The position numbers were made by a program, and so were the translations under genes. A DNA stretch of 64,000 nucleotides, taken from an uncultured Bacilli bacterium. GTDB taxonomy: Bacteria > Bacillota_I > Bacilli_A > RF39 > UBA660. The stretch spans positions 54,306-118,305 of the forward strand of contig CAKORX010000005.1 of the NCBI GenBank assembly GCA_934101645.1, given 5' to 3'. Each line of letters starts with the position of its first letter. The first letter of the stretch is position 1. The notes beneath the pieces are model-generated. The model saw only the letters and a list, made by a program, of their open reading frames with translations, had not been told where the DNA came from and did no database searches. This document shows, piece by piece, positions 7,678 to 15,441 of this stretch.

Positions 7678-8427
7678 TTAAAAAGTTTTATTATCCAATT
7701 TTATACGATCTGCAATGGTAGTTAAAAATTCTGAATTTGTAGGTTTCGACTTATCACAACTTACACTAAATCCAAATAATTCTTCCATCAGATTAATATC
7801 TCCCCTTATCCAACTTACTTCTATAGCATGTCTTATCGCTCTTTCGACTCTAGATGGAGTTGTATCATATTTTTTTGCAATCTGAGGATATATATCTTTT
7901 GTTACTAATGATACGGAATTGCTATTAAAAATAATCATAATCCCGTCTCTAATATATTTATATCCCCTTATGTGAGAGGGTATGCCTAAATTATGTAATA
8001 ATTGGCTTACTTCTAAGTCTAAACTATTGTTGTTAAATAATACAGGTTTGTTTTCAAATGTTTCATTAACCTTTTTCTCTAAAGATATAATACTATATGG
8101 TTTAATTAAATAGTAAGAAATGTTGTATGAATTACAATCATTTATTAATTTTGTATCTTTGTAACTTGAGGTAATTATACATTTTAAATTTATACTTCTG
8201 GATTTTATTTCTTCCAATAAGGTTGCTCCATCCATTCTTGGTATTAATAATTCAAGTATTAATAAATCAATATTGTCTTTATGATTTACTATATATTCCA
8301 AAGCTTCTTCACCATTTGAAAATGATGCTACAACTTTAATATTCTCATTATTACTAAAATGATTTTTTAAATTATTTATGGCTACTACATTATCATCTAC
8401 AATTACTGCACGTATGCTATTTTTCAT
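7678..8427 (-). CDS. spo0A: Sporulation master regulator Spo0A, with Glu at the phospho-acceptor position
   Basis: 249 residues. Receiver domain about 1-125, then the Spo0A C-terminal DNA-binding domain with the near-invariant SRVERAIRHAIEVSW and KPTNSEF. The acidic pocket (Asp11, Asp12), the conserved Thr (IITSSY) and Lys (LIKPY) are present. The residue aligned to the B. subtilis phospho-acceptor Asp (VLDIIMP) is Glu59 (ILELLIP), codon GAA at 8251-8253. In the family, phosphorylation drives dimerisation and 0A-box binding, so this protein may be constitutively active or controlled otherwise; that is inference. It has its own promoter, with 0A boxes upstream. Confidence 0.95.
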   Translation of the reverse strand: MKNSIRAVIVDDNVVAINNLKNHFSNNENIKVVASFSNGEEALEYIVNHKDNIDLLILELLIPRMDGATLLEEIKSRSINLKCIITSSYKDTKLINDCNSYNISYYLIKPYSIISLEKKVNETFENKPVLFNNNSLDLEVSQLLHNLGIPSHIRGYKYIRDGIMIIFNSNSVSLVTKDIYPQIAKKYDTTPSRVERAIRHAIEVSWIRGDINLMEELFGFSVSCDKSKPTNSEFLTTIADRIKLDNKTF

Positions 8428-8464
8428 ATTTCCTCTTTCCTATAAATTACCGCCACACAACTAG

Positions 8465-8493
8465 ATAATATAACATATTTATACAAAAAGCAA
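8465..8493 (-). promoter_or_regulatory. Promoter of spo0A
   Basis: Minus-strand -35 TTGCTT (8488-8493), 17 bp spacer, -10 TATTAT (8465-8470), ending about 38 bases before the spo0A start. It looks like a vegetative sigma-A promoter. The tandem 0A boxes lie about 40 bp upstream of the -35. Confidence 0.75.
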
Positions 8494-8531
8494 GTAAATA
8501 TTTTGTAAATATATGACTATTTACGTAAAAT

Positions 8532-8550
8532 TTTGTCGAACTTTGGCAAA
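8532..8550 (+). promoter_or_regulatory. Tandem Spo0A boxes upstream of spo0A
   Basis: Perfect consensus TTTGTCGAA at 8532-8540 is followed after one base by the related TTTGGCAAA at 8542-8550, so the repeats are 10 bp apart. This is the spacing of the tandem boxes bound by a Spo0A dimer at the B. subtilis abrB promoter. The position suggests autoregulation of spo0A. The sites overlap the distal part of the pgk terminator. Confidence 0.75.
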
Positions 8551-8588
8551 AAAAGAATGGATTTAGTTTTTTTCTATAAAATCCATTC
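8548..8588 (-). terminator. Terminator after pgk
   Basis: Minus-strand stem GAATGGATTT (8579-8588) with AAATCCATTC (8555-8564), followed by seven T. It begins within the last pgk codons. A strong intrinsic terminator that isolates spo0A from pgk. Confidence 0.88.
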
Positions 8589-9690
8589 CTTTTAAATGAT
8601 CACTACTAATATACTCTAGTGATGCTCCACCACCGCTTGATAAAAACGAAAAATTATCGCTTAACCCAAATTTATTAATTGCATTTAACGTGTCTCCACC
8701 ACCTGCAACTTTATAAGCATCAATATTTTGAAGTGAAGCAAACAAGTTTTTTGTACCAGTTGCATAGTTTTCATTTTCAAACATACCACATGTTCCATTA
8801 ATAAAAATTGTTTTACTCTTTTGAAAATAGCTAATATACTTATTAATTGATTTAGTATTTAAATCCAAAATTTTATCTTCGTCAATCACAAAATCAATAG
8901 GTAAAACTATTTTATTTCTAAATTCTTTTATTAAACTTTTAATTTCTAATATAGTTATTTCATCATTGGTGCACAAACTATCCATTACATCAAAACCGCA
9001 AGCAAACAAAAATGAATTTGCAATACCACCACCTACTAACAGATAATCGCATTTTTTCAATAAGTCCTTAATATAACCTAGCTTATCATCCACTTTTGCT
9101 CCACCCATAAATACAGTAAAAGGTCTTTTAATATCTGTAATAAGGGGTTTTAAGTTTGTAAGTTCTTCTTTTACTAGAAAGCCATAATATGTTGGCAAAA
9201 ACTCCGAAATTCCTGCAACTGATGCATGTGCTCTATGTAAGGAAGCAAAAGCATCAACTACAAATATATCTCCTAAAACGGACCAATAATTTGCCAAATT
9301 TTTGTCATTTTTACTTTCAAGCTTTTCTGGATAGTCGCAAAATCTGGTATTTTCTAGTAACACAACATCTCCATTTTGCATTTCTTTACAAGTTTTAATT
9401 ACATCCATTCCTACAGGAGAAGAAACAAAAATAACTTCTTTGTTAAGTAAATTAGTAAGTTCATCAGCAACTGGTTTTAAAGTATTATTTATTTTATCTT
9501 CTCTAGTTTTAATTCTGCCCATATGACTTAATAAAATTACTGAATTGTTTTCTAAAAAATATTTTATTGTTTTTAAACTTTTGACAATCTTAGTATTATC
9601 CATAATTTTGCCATCTTTTATAGGTACATTAAAATCACATCTAATAATAATTTTTTTATCATAAAACTTTTCTTCATCAATAAATTTCAT
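8563..9690 (-). CDS. pgk: Phosphoglycerate kinase
   Basis: 375 residues, somewhat shorter than the usual 390-400. It transfers phosphate from 1,3-bisphosphoglycerate to ADP. Recognisable blocks are RCDFNVPIKDG near the start, SHMGRIK, LLENTRFCDYPEKLE, VDAFASLHRAHAS, FMGGAKVDDKLGY with the catalytic-region Lys, and the nucleotide-binding AGGGDTLNAI. It lies with gap and gpmI in a loose glycolytic cluster but has its own terminator. Confidence 0.97.
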   Translation of the reverse strand: MKFIDEEKFYDKKIIIRCDFNVPIKDGKIMDNTKIVKSLKTIKYFLENNSVILLSHMGRIKTREDKINNTLKPVADELTNLLNKEVIFVSSPVGMDVIKTCKEMQNGDVVLLENTRFCDYPEKLESKNDKNLANYWSVLGDIFVVDAFASLHRAHASVAGISEFLPTYYGFLVKEELTNLKPLITDIKRPFTVFMGGAKVDDKLGYIKDLLKKCDYLLVGGGIANSFLFACGFDVMDSLCTNDEITILEIKSLIKEFRNKIVLPIDFVIDEDKILDLNTKSINKYISYFQKSKTIFINGTCGMFENENYATGTKNLFASLQNIDAYKVAGGGDTLNAINKFGLSDNFSFLSSGGGASLEYISSDHLKGMDFIEKN

Positions 9691-9745
9691 TTATCAACAC
9701 CCTTTATCTAAATTAATTTTAGCAAATATATTGTTCTTTTGCAAT

Positions 9746-9776
9746 TAAAAAAGATGCTTATTATTTAAACATCTTT
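9746..9776 (-). terminator. Terminator after gap
   Basis: Minus-strand stem AAGATG (9770-9775 on the plus strand as catctt) with CATCTT (9751-9756), followed by TTTTTT. The hairpin begins within the final gap codons. Confidence 0.75.
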
Positions 9777-10768
9777 ATAGCTGTCCGTAGCATTTGTGCA
9801 GTATAACCATATTCATTATCATACCATGCAGTAATTTTAACTAACTGCTTACCATCATATTCAACAATATTTGTAAGTAAACTATCAAATAAACAACCAC
9901 ATTTTCTTCCTATTACATCAGATGAAACTAGTGGTGCCTCAGAATATACAATACTTTCAGATTGATTATTTTTTACAGTTTCATTAATCTGCTCAATAGT
10001 TACATTTTTTGAAAGTTCAAGAGTTACATCTACCATAGAACCATCTATAGTTGGCACTCTATAAGCAATTCCGTCCATTTTTCCTTTTAACTCCGGAATT
10101 ACTAAGCCAATTGATTTAGCTGCCCCAGTAGATGTTGGAACTATATTATGAGCACTTGCTCTTCCTCTTCTTGAGTTAATACCTTTTTTATGGAAATTAT
10201 CTAAAGAGTTTTGATCTGCAGTATATGCATGAATAGTACTCATAAATCCTTTTTCTACACCAAAATTATCACTTATAATTTTAAGTAATGGTGCTAAACA
10301 ATTTGTAGTACAACTTGAGGCACTTACAATTATATCTTCACTAGTTACTTTATCATCATTTACATTTGCTACAATCGTAGGCATTTGTCCTTTTCCAGGA
10401 GCGGAAATAAGCACCTTTTTAGCACCAGCTTTTATATGTTTATAAGCATCGTCATAATTAGTAAATGCTCCAGTACATTCTAAAACTAAGTCAACATTTA
10501 AATCCTTCCAAGGCAATTTTTCTGGATCTAATTCTGAATATAAAGGAATCCTCTTTACTCCTGCTATTACTAAATTATTTCCATCAAAATTTATTTCATT
10601 TTCATGAAATGTTCCATGAACAGAATCGTATTTTATTAAATATGCAGCTGACTCTCCATCTATATCTTTATTATTAATTGCTACTATATCAAATTCTGTA
10701 GAAGTTATCATTTGCCTAAAAGCAAGTCTTCCAATTCTTCCAAAACCATTAATTGCTACTCTAATCAT
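9761..10768 (-). CDS. gap: Glyceraldehyde-3-phosphate dehydrogenase
   Basis: 335 residues. The NAD-binding start MIRVAINGFGRIGRLAFRQM is correct at 10766-10768, because the Shine-Dalgarno AGGAGG is 8 bases upstream; an in-frame GTG two codons earlier is too close to it. The catalytic Cys is in SASSCTTNCLAPL. TSTGAAKSIGLVIPELKGK and the C-terminal AWYDNEYGYTAQML are typical. It converts glyceraldehyde 3-phosphate to 1,3-bisphosphoglycerate. Its start overlaps the end of the upstream kinase gene by 8 bp. Confidence 0.98.
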   Translation of the reverse strand: MIRVAINGFGRIGRLAFRQMITSTEFDIVAINNKDIDGESAAYLIKYDSVHGTFHENEINFDGNNLVIAGVKRIPLYSELDPEKLPWKDLNVDLVLECTGAFTNYDDAYKHIKAGAKKVLISAPGKGQMPTIVANVNDDKVTSEDIIVSASSCTTNCLAPLLKIISDNFGVEKGFMSTIHAYTADQNSLDNFHKKGINSRRGRASAHNIVPTSTGAAKSIGLVIPELKGKMDGIAYRVPTIDGSMVDVTLELSKNVTIEQINETVKNNQSESIVYSEAPLVSSDVIGRKCGCLFDSLLTNIVEYDGKQLVKITAWYDNEYGYTAQMLRTAIKMFK

Positions 10769-12410
10769 ATTCACTACCTCCTATAAACTCTCTTAATATT
10801 GAATCTTTTGGAATATATTCACTACTTATTGTAAAAAATTGTTTTAAAAAACTTAATAGTCTTCTTGCTTCACCATAATAAGGTGAAGTTATTGGTACAG
10901 AATAAAGTAAAGGTTCAACAAATACTTTCAAAATACCTACTTCATATGAAAGTGATGTGTTTATAATTTTATCTGCATTTGGTATCAATGGTATTATGTA
11001 TTTCTCCTCACCAATTCTAACTTTTTTCGTATTCTTAATTGTGCTAGCTACATCATATCCTCTTGTTCTAAAATCCCTTACAATACGCCTTAATAATCTT
11101 AAATCATTGTTTGATATAAAATTTTGTTCATCAACACTGATTGGAATAAATGGACTTACGTAGATTTTATATTTCATATTACCTGGAATGAATGGCATTA
11201 ACCTATCATTTATAGCATGTAAACCCTCAAATAAAATTATACTATTATCTTTAAGTTTTACTTTTTTTGAGGAAAGCTCTTTACAGCCAGTTATAAAATT
11301 ATATCTTGGTAATATAACATCTTCTCCATTAAATATTTTCATAACATCATTTGTTAAATACTTGATATCCGTTGCCTCTAAACATTCGTAATCATTTTCT
11401 CCATTTTCATCTTTTGGATTATCCTTTCTTTCGTGAAAGTAATCATCAATCGAAATAACTATTGGGTCTAATCCATAAATTTTAAAATATGATGCAAGTC
11501 TTTTAGTAATTGTGGTTTTACCACTGGAACTAGGGCCAGAAATCATTACACATTTAATATCCTTGTTATTAGATATTATTTTAGCGGTTTCATTAATTGC
11601 AATATTAAAATTCAATTCGCATGACTTAACAAAATCACCGATTTTACCATTGCATATTTCATTATTAACGTCTTTTATATAAGGAACTTTCATTATATCA
11701 AGCCATTTTTGACCTTCATTATATGAATTAATAATTCCATCGTAATTAATATACTCAGGTAGATCCCCATTAGAATTTTCTTCAGGGCAAATTATAATTG
11801 CAACATTATTTCCTAAATATTTAATATCAAATTTATTTATTACGCCTGTAGAGTAAGGCATCTCCGAATAATAATAATTGATTAAATCATCTAGTTCATA
11901 TAAAACTACTGTAGGATCAACTATATTACGAATATTATTTGCTTTTACTAAATTTCCAATATCTTCATAATAATTTATTGCATCTGCATTTTTTATTATT
12001 AATTTTTCAAAGTGAATATTATTTTTAACAGTTTCATGCATTTTATCGCTTATTTTTTTTATATCTTCTTCGCTTAAAACTTTATTACTTTTTAAAGAAG
12101 CCATAATTCCTTTTGGAACATTATATGAGTAATTTACTTTAATCCCTGGAAAAACTTTTTTTGTAGCATATTCAAATATCATTTTTAAACCTGCAATATA
12201 AATTCTATTTCCATAAGAATTTGTCAAATCAATAAAAGAAATATTTTCATTTTTAGTAATTTTATCATTTAATGAAACTATTTTATTGCCCACTAAAACA
12301 CCTATGATATTATCCGCATTATCACAGTTTCTGCTTAACTCATAATAAGTTGTATTTTTTAATGTATCAATAGTACTACCATCACTTAATGTCACAGTTA
12401 CATTGTTCAT
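10761..12410 (-). CDS. Nucleoside (uridine-type) kinase with N-terminal TGS and ThrRS-like domains
   Basis: 549 residues. The N-terminus (VTVTLSDGSTIDTL) is a TGS-like domain, followed by a region like the second additional domain of threonyl-tRNA synthetase (near GLKMIFEYATKKVFPGIKVN). The C-terminal half is a uridine-kinase-type P-loop kinase with Walker A GPSSSGKTT near residue 290, then SIDDYFHER and LFEGLHAIND. This fusion is widespread in anaerobic Firmicutes and is annotated as nucleoside kinase; its physiological substrate is unclear. It is coupled to gap by an 8 bp overlap. Confidence 0.88.
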   Translation of the reverse strand: MNNVTVTLSDGSTIDTLKNTTYYELSRNCDNADNIIGVLVGNKIVSLNDKITKNENISFIDLTNSYGNRIYIAGLKMIFEYATKKVFPGIKVNYSYNVPKGIMASLKSNKVLSEEDIKKISDKMHETVKNNIHFEKLIIKNADAINYYEDIGNLVKANNIRNIVDPTVVLYELDDLINYYYSEMPYSTGVINKFDIKYLGNNVAIIICPEENSNGDLPEYINYDGIINSYNEGQKWLDIMKVPYIKDVNNEICNGKIGDFVKSCELNFNIAINETAKIISNNKDIKCVMISGPSSSGKTTITKRLASYFKIYGLDPIVISIDDYFHERKDNPKDENGENDYECLEATDIKYLTNDVMKIFNGEDVILPRYNFITGCKELSSKKVKLKDNSIILFEGLHAINDRLMPFIPGNMKYKIYVSPFIPISVDEQNFISNNDLRLLRRIVRDFRTRGYDVASTIKNTKKVRIGEEKYIIPLIPNADKIINTSLSYEVGILKVFVEPLLYSVPITSPYYGEARRLLSFLKQFFTISSEYIPKDSILREFIGGSEYD

Positions 12411-12523
12411 AATTTAGCCCCTTATTTTACATTATTAACAATACCATATTTTTATTAATAAATCTATAAAATATGAATAATTTTTTATAATTCTCATTAT
12501 TATATTTATAGGTGAAAAGAAAA

Positions 12524-13102
12524 ATGCAAACAATTCCAATGGTTTTAAAGCAAAATAATAATCATGAATATTCTTACGATTTATATTCTTTGTTGCTTAC
12601 ATATCGAATCATATTTTTAACAGGTGAAGTAAACGACATTAATGCCAATATAGTTATCGGCGAATTACTTTATCTTGATAAAGAAAATAGTAAAGACATT
12701 TACTTATATATAAATTCTCCGGGCGGTTCTGTTTCCGCCGGACTTGCAATATATGATACTATAAAATACATAAAAAGTAATGTTATTACGATAGGAGTAG
12801 GTCTATGTGCAAGTATGGGTGCTTTTTTACTTTCAAGTGGAGATAAAAGATATGCCTTAGAAAATACCGAAATTATGATACATGAGCCTTTAGGTGGAGT
12901 CGAAGGCAAAGCGAGCAATATAAAAATTCAAAGTGACCGAATAATTAAAACCAAAGCATTAATAAATAAAATCTTAGCAAAAAATACTAAACAAAGTATT
13001 AAAAAAATTGAAAAGGATACAGAAAATGATTATTATATGAACTCAATTGAAGCTAAAAAATATGGCCTAATTGACGATATCATAAAAAAAGAAGATTATT
13101 AG
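12524..13102 (+). CDS. clpP: ATP-dependent Clp protease proteolytic subunit ClpP
   Basis: 192 residues. The ATG at 12524 gives MQTIPMVLKQ, which matches the mature ClpP N-terminus and has AGGTG 9 bases upstream; a GTG four codons earlier lacks a usable Shine-Dalgarno. The catalytic triad is Ser97 (CASMGAFL), His120 (MIHEPLGG, where most have HQP) and Asp169 (ENDYYM). It forms the barrel that degrades substrates fed by Clp ATPases; none is adjacent. It is the only plus-strand gene left of oriC, and its stop overlaps the divIC stop by 4 bp on the opposite strand. Confidence 0.95.
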   Translation: MQTIPMVLKQNNNHEYSYDLYSLLLTYRIIFLTGEVNDINANIVIGELLYLDKENSKDIYLYINSPGGSVSAGLAIYDTIKYIKSNVITIGVGLCASMGAFLLSSGDKRYALENTEIMIHEPLGGVEGKASNIKIQSDRIIKTKALINKILAKNTKQSIKKIEKDTENDYYMNSIEAKKYGLIDDIIKKEDY

Positions 13103-13380
13103 TCAACTCTTATAATGACTTCATCTTCTTTTGAATATAAAAATTTTTCTTTAGCATACCTTGCAAGATAATTTGGGTCTTGCATTTTTGTTACTTGTGA
13201 TGTTAAAGATTTTTTTTCATCAAGTAAATTTTCATACTTCTGAGTTAATTCTTTAGTTTGTTTAACGTTTCTAGCAATCGTAATAAAATCTTTTGACACA
13301 CTAAAAGCAAGTAACGCTATAAGTGCTACGATAATAGCAGAGATTAAAAAAAGTCTTTTCTTTTCTTTCTTAGTTCTCAC
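13099..13380 (-). CDS. divIC: Septum formation initiator DivIC/FtsB family
   Basis: About 93 residues. A short basic N-terminus (RTKKEKKRL) precedes one membrane segment (FLISAIIVALIALLAF) and an extracellular coiled coil ending in the family block MQDPNYLARYAKEKF. DivIC works with FtsL and DivIB in the divisome. I prefer the GTG at 13378-13380, with AAGGTGG 6 bases upstream; an ATG at 13396-13398 would add six residues but has no ribosome site. It is last in yabP-yabQ-divIC, the B. subtilis order. Confidence 0.9.
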   Translation of the reverse strand: MRTKKEKKRLFLISAIIVALIALLAFSVSKDFITIARNVKQTKELTQKYENLLDEKKSLTSQVTKMQDPNYLARYAKEKFLYSKEDEVIIRVD

Positions 13381-13427
13381 TATAACCCACCTTATCATTG
13401 TCAATATATAATCAAAAAAAAAGAAAG

Positions 13428-13736
13428 TCAACACCTTTTTCTTTTTTTAAAAACAATTTTACATAAATTTAACATTTTATACTTTATATAATTAGCTAAC
13501 AAAAATCCCATTATAAAGCAAAACAAATAATATATATGAAATATACCATAGTTTAATTTATAAATAATAATTAAATATATAAATACATTATCTATCGTAA
13601 ATAGAATAAACATAATTAGTTTAATTAATGCTTGATCCTTAAAAAAAAGTTTATAATTTAAAATAGATAAATAAAAAAATACTATTCCATAAATAAAATT
13701 AATAAATAAAATCAATAATGTTTTATAAGCTGTCAT
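13428..13736 (-). CDS. yabQ: Spore cortex biosynthesis protein YabQ
   Basis: 102 residues, mostly hydrophobic, with about three to four membrane segments and a basic tail (FKKRKRC). Sequence conservation in this family is low. The call rests on length, topology and its place between yabP and divIC, exactly as in B. subtilis, where YabQ is needed for cortex formation. Its ATG overlaps the yabP stop as ATGA, so the two are probably translated together. Confidence 0.85.
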   Translation of the reverse strand: MTAYKTLLILFINFIYGIVFFYLSILNYKLFFKDQALIKLIMFILFTIDNVFIYLIIIYKLNYGIFHIYYLFCFIMGFLLANYIKYKMLNLCKIVFKKRKRC

Positions 13737-14008
13737 TTAAATAATTTACTTAAAAAACTTTCTTCCTTTGCTTTAGATTTTGATTCAATATAGTTAATTA
13801 AATTTATCTTTCCTTTAATTCTGATTAATCCGCCTGTAGTATCCAATGTAAGCAATTCCATTGAACTTCCCTTAATTTGAATTGGTCCCATGTTACTATC
13901 TAAAAAAAATTCTTTACTATCAAAATTAATAATTTTTTTAATGCCCGTTATGGATAGTAAATTTCTATCAAGCATTTTTACTTCATGATTTATTACCTTT
14001 TCATTCAT
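13733..14008 (-). CDS. yabP: Sporulation protein YabP
   Basis: 91 residues. The family pattern is visible in LLSITGIKKIINFDSKEF, MGPIQIKGSSMELLTLD and GGLIRIKGKINLINY. The start at 14006-14008 has GAGG 7 bases upstream; the frame is open ten codons further but without support. In B. subtilis yabP is expressed in the mother cell in the yabP-yabQ operon and is linked to cortex formation. It is coupled to yabQ by the ATGA overlap. Confidence 0.9.
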   Translation of the reverse strand: MNEKVINHEVKMLDRNLLSITGIKKIINFDSKEFFLDSNMGPIQIKGSSMELLTLDTTGGLIRIKGKINLINYIESKSKAKEESFLSKLFK

Positions 14009-14056
14009 ATATTTTCCTCTATAAAATATATGATGCAAAATATTTATTTATGCAAA

Positions 14057-14080
14057 ATAAAAAAGCGTTTATCGCTTTTT
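14057..14080 (-). terminator. Terminator after spoVG
   Basis: Minus-strand AAAAAGCG / CGCTTTTT hairpin with a short loop, followed by more T, directly after the spoVG stop. The near symmetry means it could also act for plus-strand transcription. Confidence 0.8.
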
Positions 14081-14338
14081 TTACTCTTCATTTGCAGGAA
14101 GATTTTTATACTCTGTCAAAATTTTATCTTCAAACATTTTTCTAGTTTCAGCATTAATTGGATGAGCTATATCATTGTATTTATCATCGTTTGGCATAGC
14201 TACAAATAGTCTGCTATCTCCTTCAATAATACGAAGATTTCTTACAACAAAGCAATCATCTAATGTTACTGTTACATAACCTTTAACCTTTGAACCTTCT
14301 CTATCTACTTTGTGAATTTTTACTGATGTAATTTCCAT
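14081..14338 (-). CDS. spoVG: Septation/RNA-binding regulator SpoVG
   Basis: 85 residues. MEITSVKIHKVDREG, then VTVTLDDCFVVRNLRIIEG and GDSRLFVAMPNDD and DIAHPINAETR are the SpoVG signature. In B. subtilis it affects asymmetric septation and cortex; in other Firmicutes it is a nucleic-acid-binding global regulator. It is monocistronic here, with a good promoter and its own terminator. Confidence 0.97.
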   Translation of the reverse strand: MEITSVKIHKVDREGSKVKGYVTVTLDDCFVVRNLRIIEGDSRLFVAMPNDDKYNDIAHPINAETRKMFEDKILTEYKNLPANEE

Positions 14339-14374
14339 ACTTTATCACTACTCCTTTATCCTATTCACAATTTT

Positions 14375-14403
14375 ATTTTACCTTACTATTAATAATAATG
14401 CAA
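14375..14403 (-). promoter_or_regulatory. Promoter of spoVG
   Basis: Minus-strand -35 TTGCAT (14398-14403), 17 bp spacer, -10 TAAAAT (14375-14380), 36 bp before the start codon. It fits sigma-A spacing. In B. subtilis this gene uses sigma-H, for which I see no clear match here. Confidence 0.75.
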
Positions 14404-14410
14404 GAATTTT

Positions 14411-14623
14411 TTATAAATACTTAATGCTTATATCTTTTGTAATAATATCTCTATATGCAAAGCTTTTTTCATCACCAGATTCTATTATTGTAAAAATATT
14501 TGGATATAATTTATATATAGTTCCATCGTAATAATTAATTTTATTTCGTAGTCCATAAACAGTAATTCTAACCCTTTTTCCAACATTATTATTTATTTGA
14601 TTTTTAATAAACTCTATATTCAT
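14411..14623 (-). CDS. veg: Veg family protein
   Basis: 70 residues. IKNQINNNVGKRVRITVYG, YPNIFTII and SFAYRDIIT fit the Veg family of small conserved Firmicutes proteins; in B. subtilis Veg stimulates biofilm formation through SinR. The start overlaps the yabG stop as ATGA. The yabG-veg pairing is the B. subtilis order and supports the call. Confidence 0.9.
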   Translation of the reverse strand: MNIEFIKNQINNNVGKRVRITVYGLRNKINYYDGTIYKLYPNIFTIIESGDEKSFAYRDIITKDISIKYL

Positions 14624-15384
14624 CTTGGATACCCCACGTACATTAAACCGTTTGTTATAATTCCCCCAATACCAGATGAACCATATTTAGTCTGATTAAT
14701 TAACTTTACAACATCTATTTCATCTGATGTTTTGGTCAGTGCAATTGTACTTGCTATTATCGCTGGATCTAAAGCATGAATATTTACTCTTTTGGGAGAA
14801 GATGCAAAATTTGCGCCGGCTTTTATTAAAGCTTCATAATCGCTTTGACAAGCACCTGCTATAATAACTAATTTATCATGACTTTTTTCATAATTTCTAG
14901 CAATTTTTATGGCTTTAACAAAGTTTTTAGAATTCTTATAGTTTTCAATATTATCTTTATTACCTTTTTTCTCATAATATGCATCGTGTCCAGTTATAAC
15001 AAGAATATCCGGTTTATATTCCTTTAATAAAATTGGTAATTGCTTAGAAATTTGATCTTCACTAATTTTTTTACCAATAGCATAAACTTTAAATTCTTTA
15101 TAAAATTTTAAACATTTATCTAAGTACTCACTATCTCCATCAATATGAAGTATCTTGCCAGGTAAATAAAAGTAACTGGTTCTATCATTATTTATATCTA
15201 ATGATATTTGAAAATTATCTTCACATTTTTCAACTTTTACTAGATCTAAATAATCACTATCTGCGTATAATCTATCAAAGACACCTTTTAAATATACTTT
15301 GCTTTCAGAAATTGATAATACTTTAAATACTAAATCATTATTATGTGATTTCCTTGTTACATAATCGCCAACTTCAATTTTCAA
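14620..15384 (-). CDS. yabG: Sporulation-specific cysteine protease YabG
   Basis: 254 residues. YabG processes spore coat proteins (and, in C. difficile, germination-related proteins) in the mother cell. Family blocks are PGKILHIDGDSEYLD, DILVITGHDAYY with the conserved His/Asp, IIAGACQSDYEALIKAGANFASSPKRVNIHALDPA (Cys in GACQS; quoted in two overlapping parts: IIAGACQSDYEAL and SSPKRVNIHALDP) and GSSGIGGIITNGLM near the end. It is translationally coupled to veg. Confidence 0.95.
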   Translation of the reverse strand: MKIEVGDYVTRKSHNNDLVFKVLSISESKVYLKGVFDRLYADSDYLDLVKVEKCEDNFQISLDINNDRTSYFYLPGKILHIDGDSEYLDKCLKFYKEFKVYAIGKKISEDQISKQLPILLKEYKPDILVITGHDAYYEKKGNKDNIENYKNSKNFVKAIKIARNYEKSHDKLVIIAGACQSDYEALIKAGANFASSPKRVNIHALDPAIIASTIALTKTSDEIDVVKLINQTKYGSSGIGGIITNGLMYVGYPR

Positions 15385-15441
15385 TAAATATCACCATTAA
15401 TTTATATGCTATAGCAATCATTTTTAGACTAAAAAAGAGGG

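Noticed and set aside
10772..10774. GTG as start of gap
   Set aside because: Only two bases from AGGAGG; the ATG at 10766-10768 has proper spacing and the family N-terminus.
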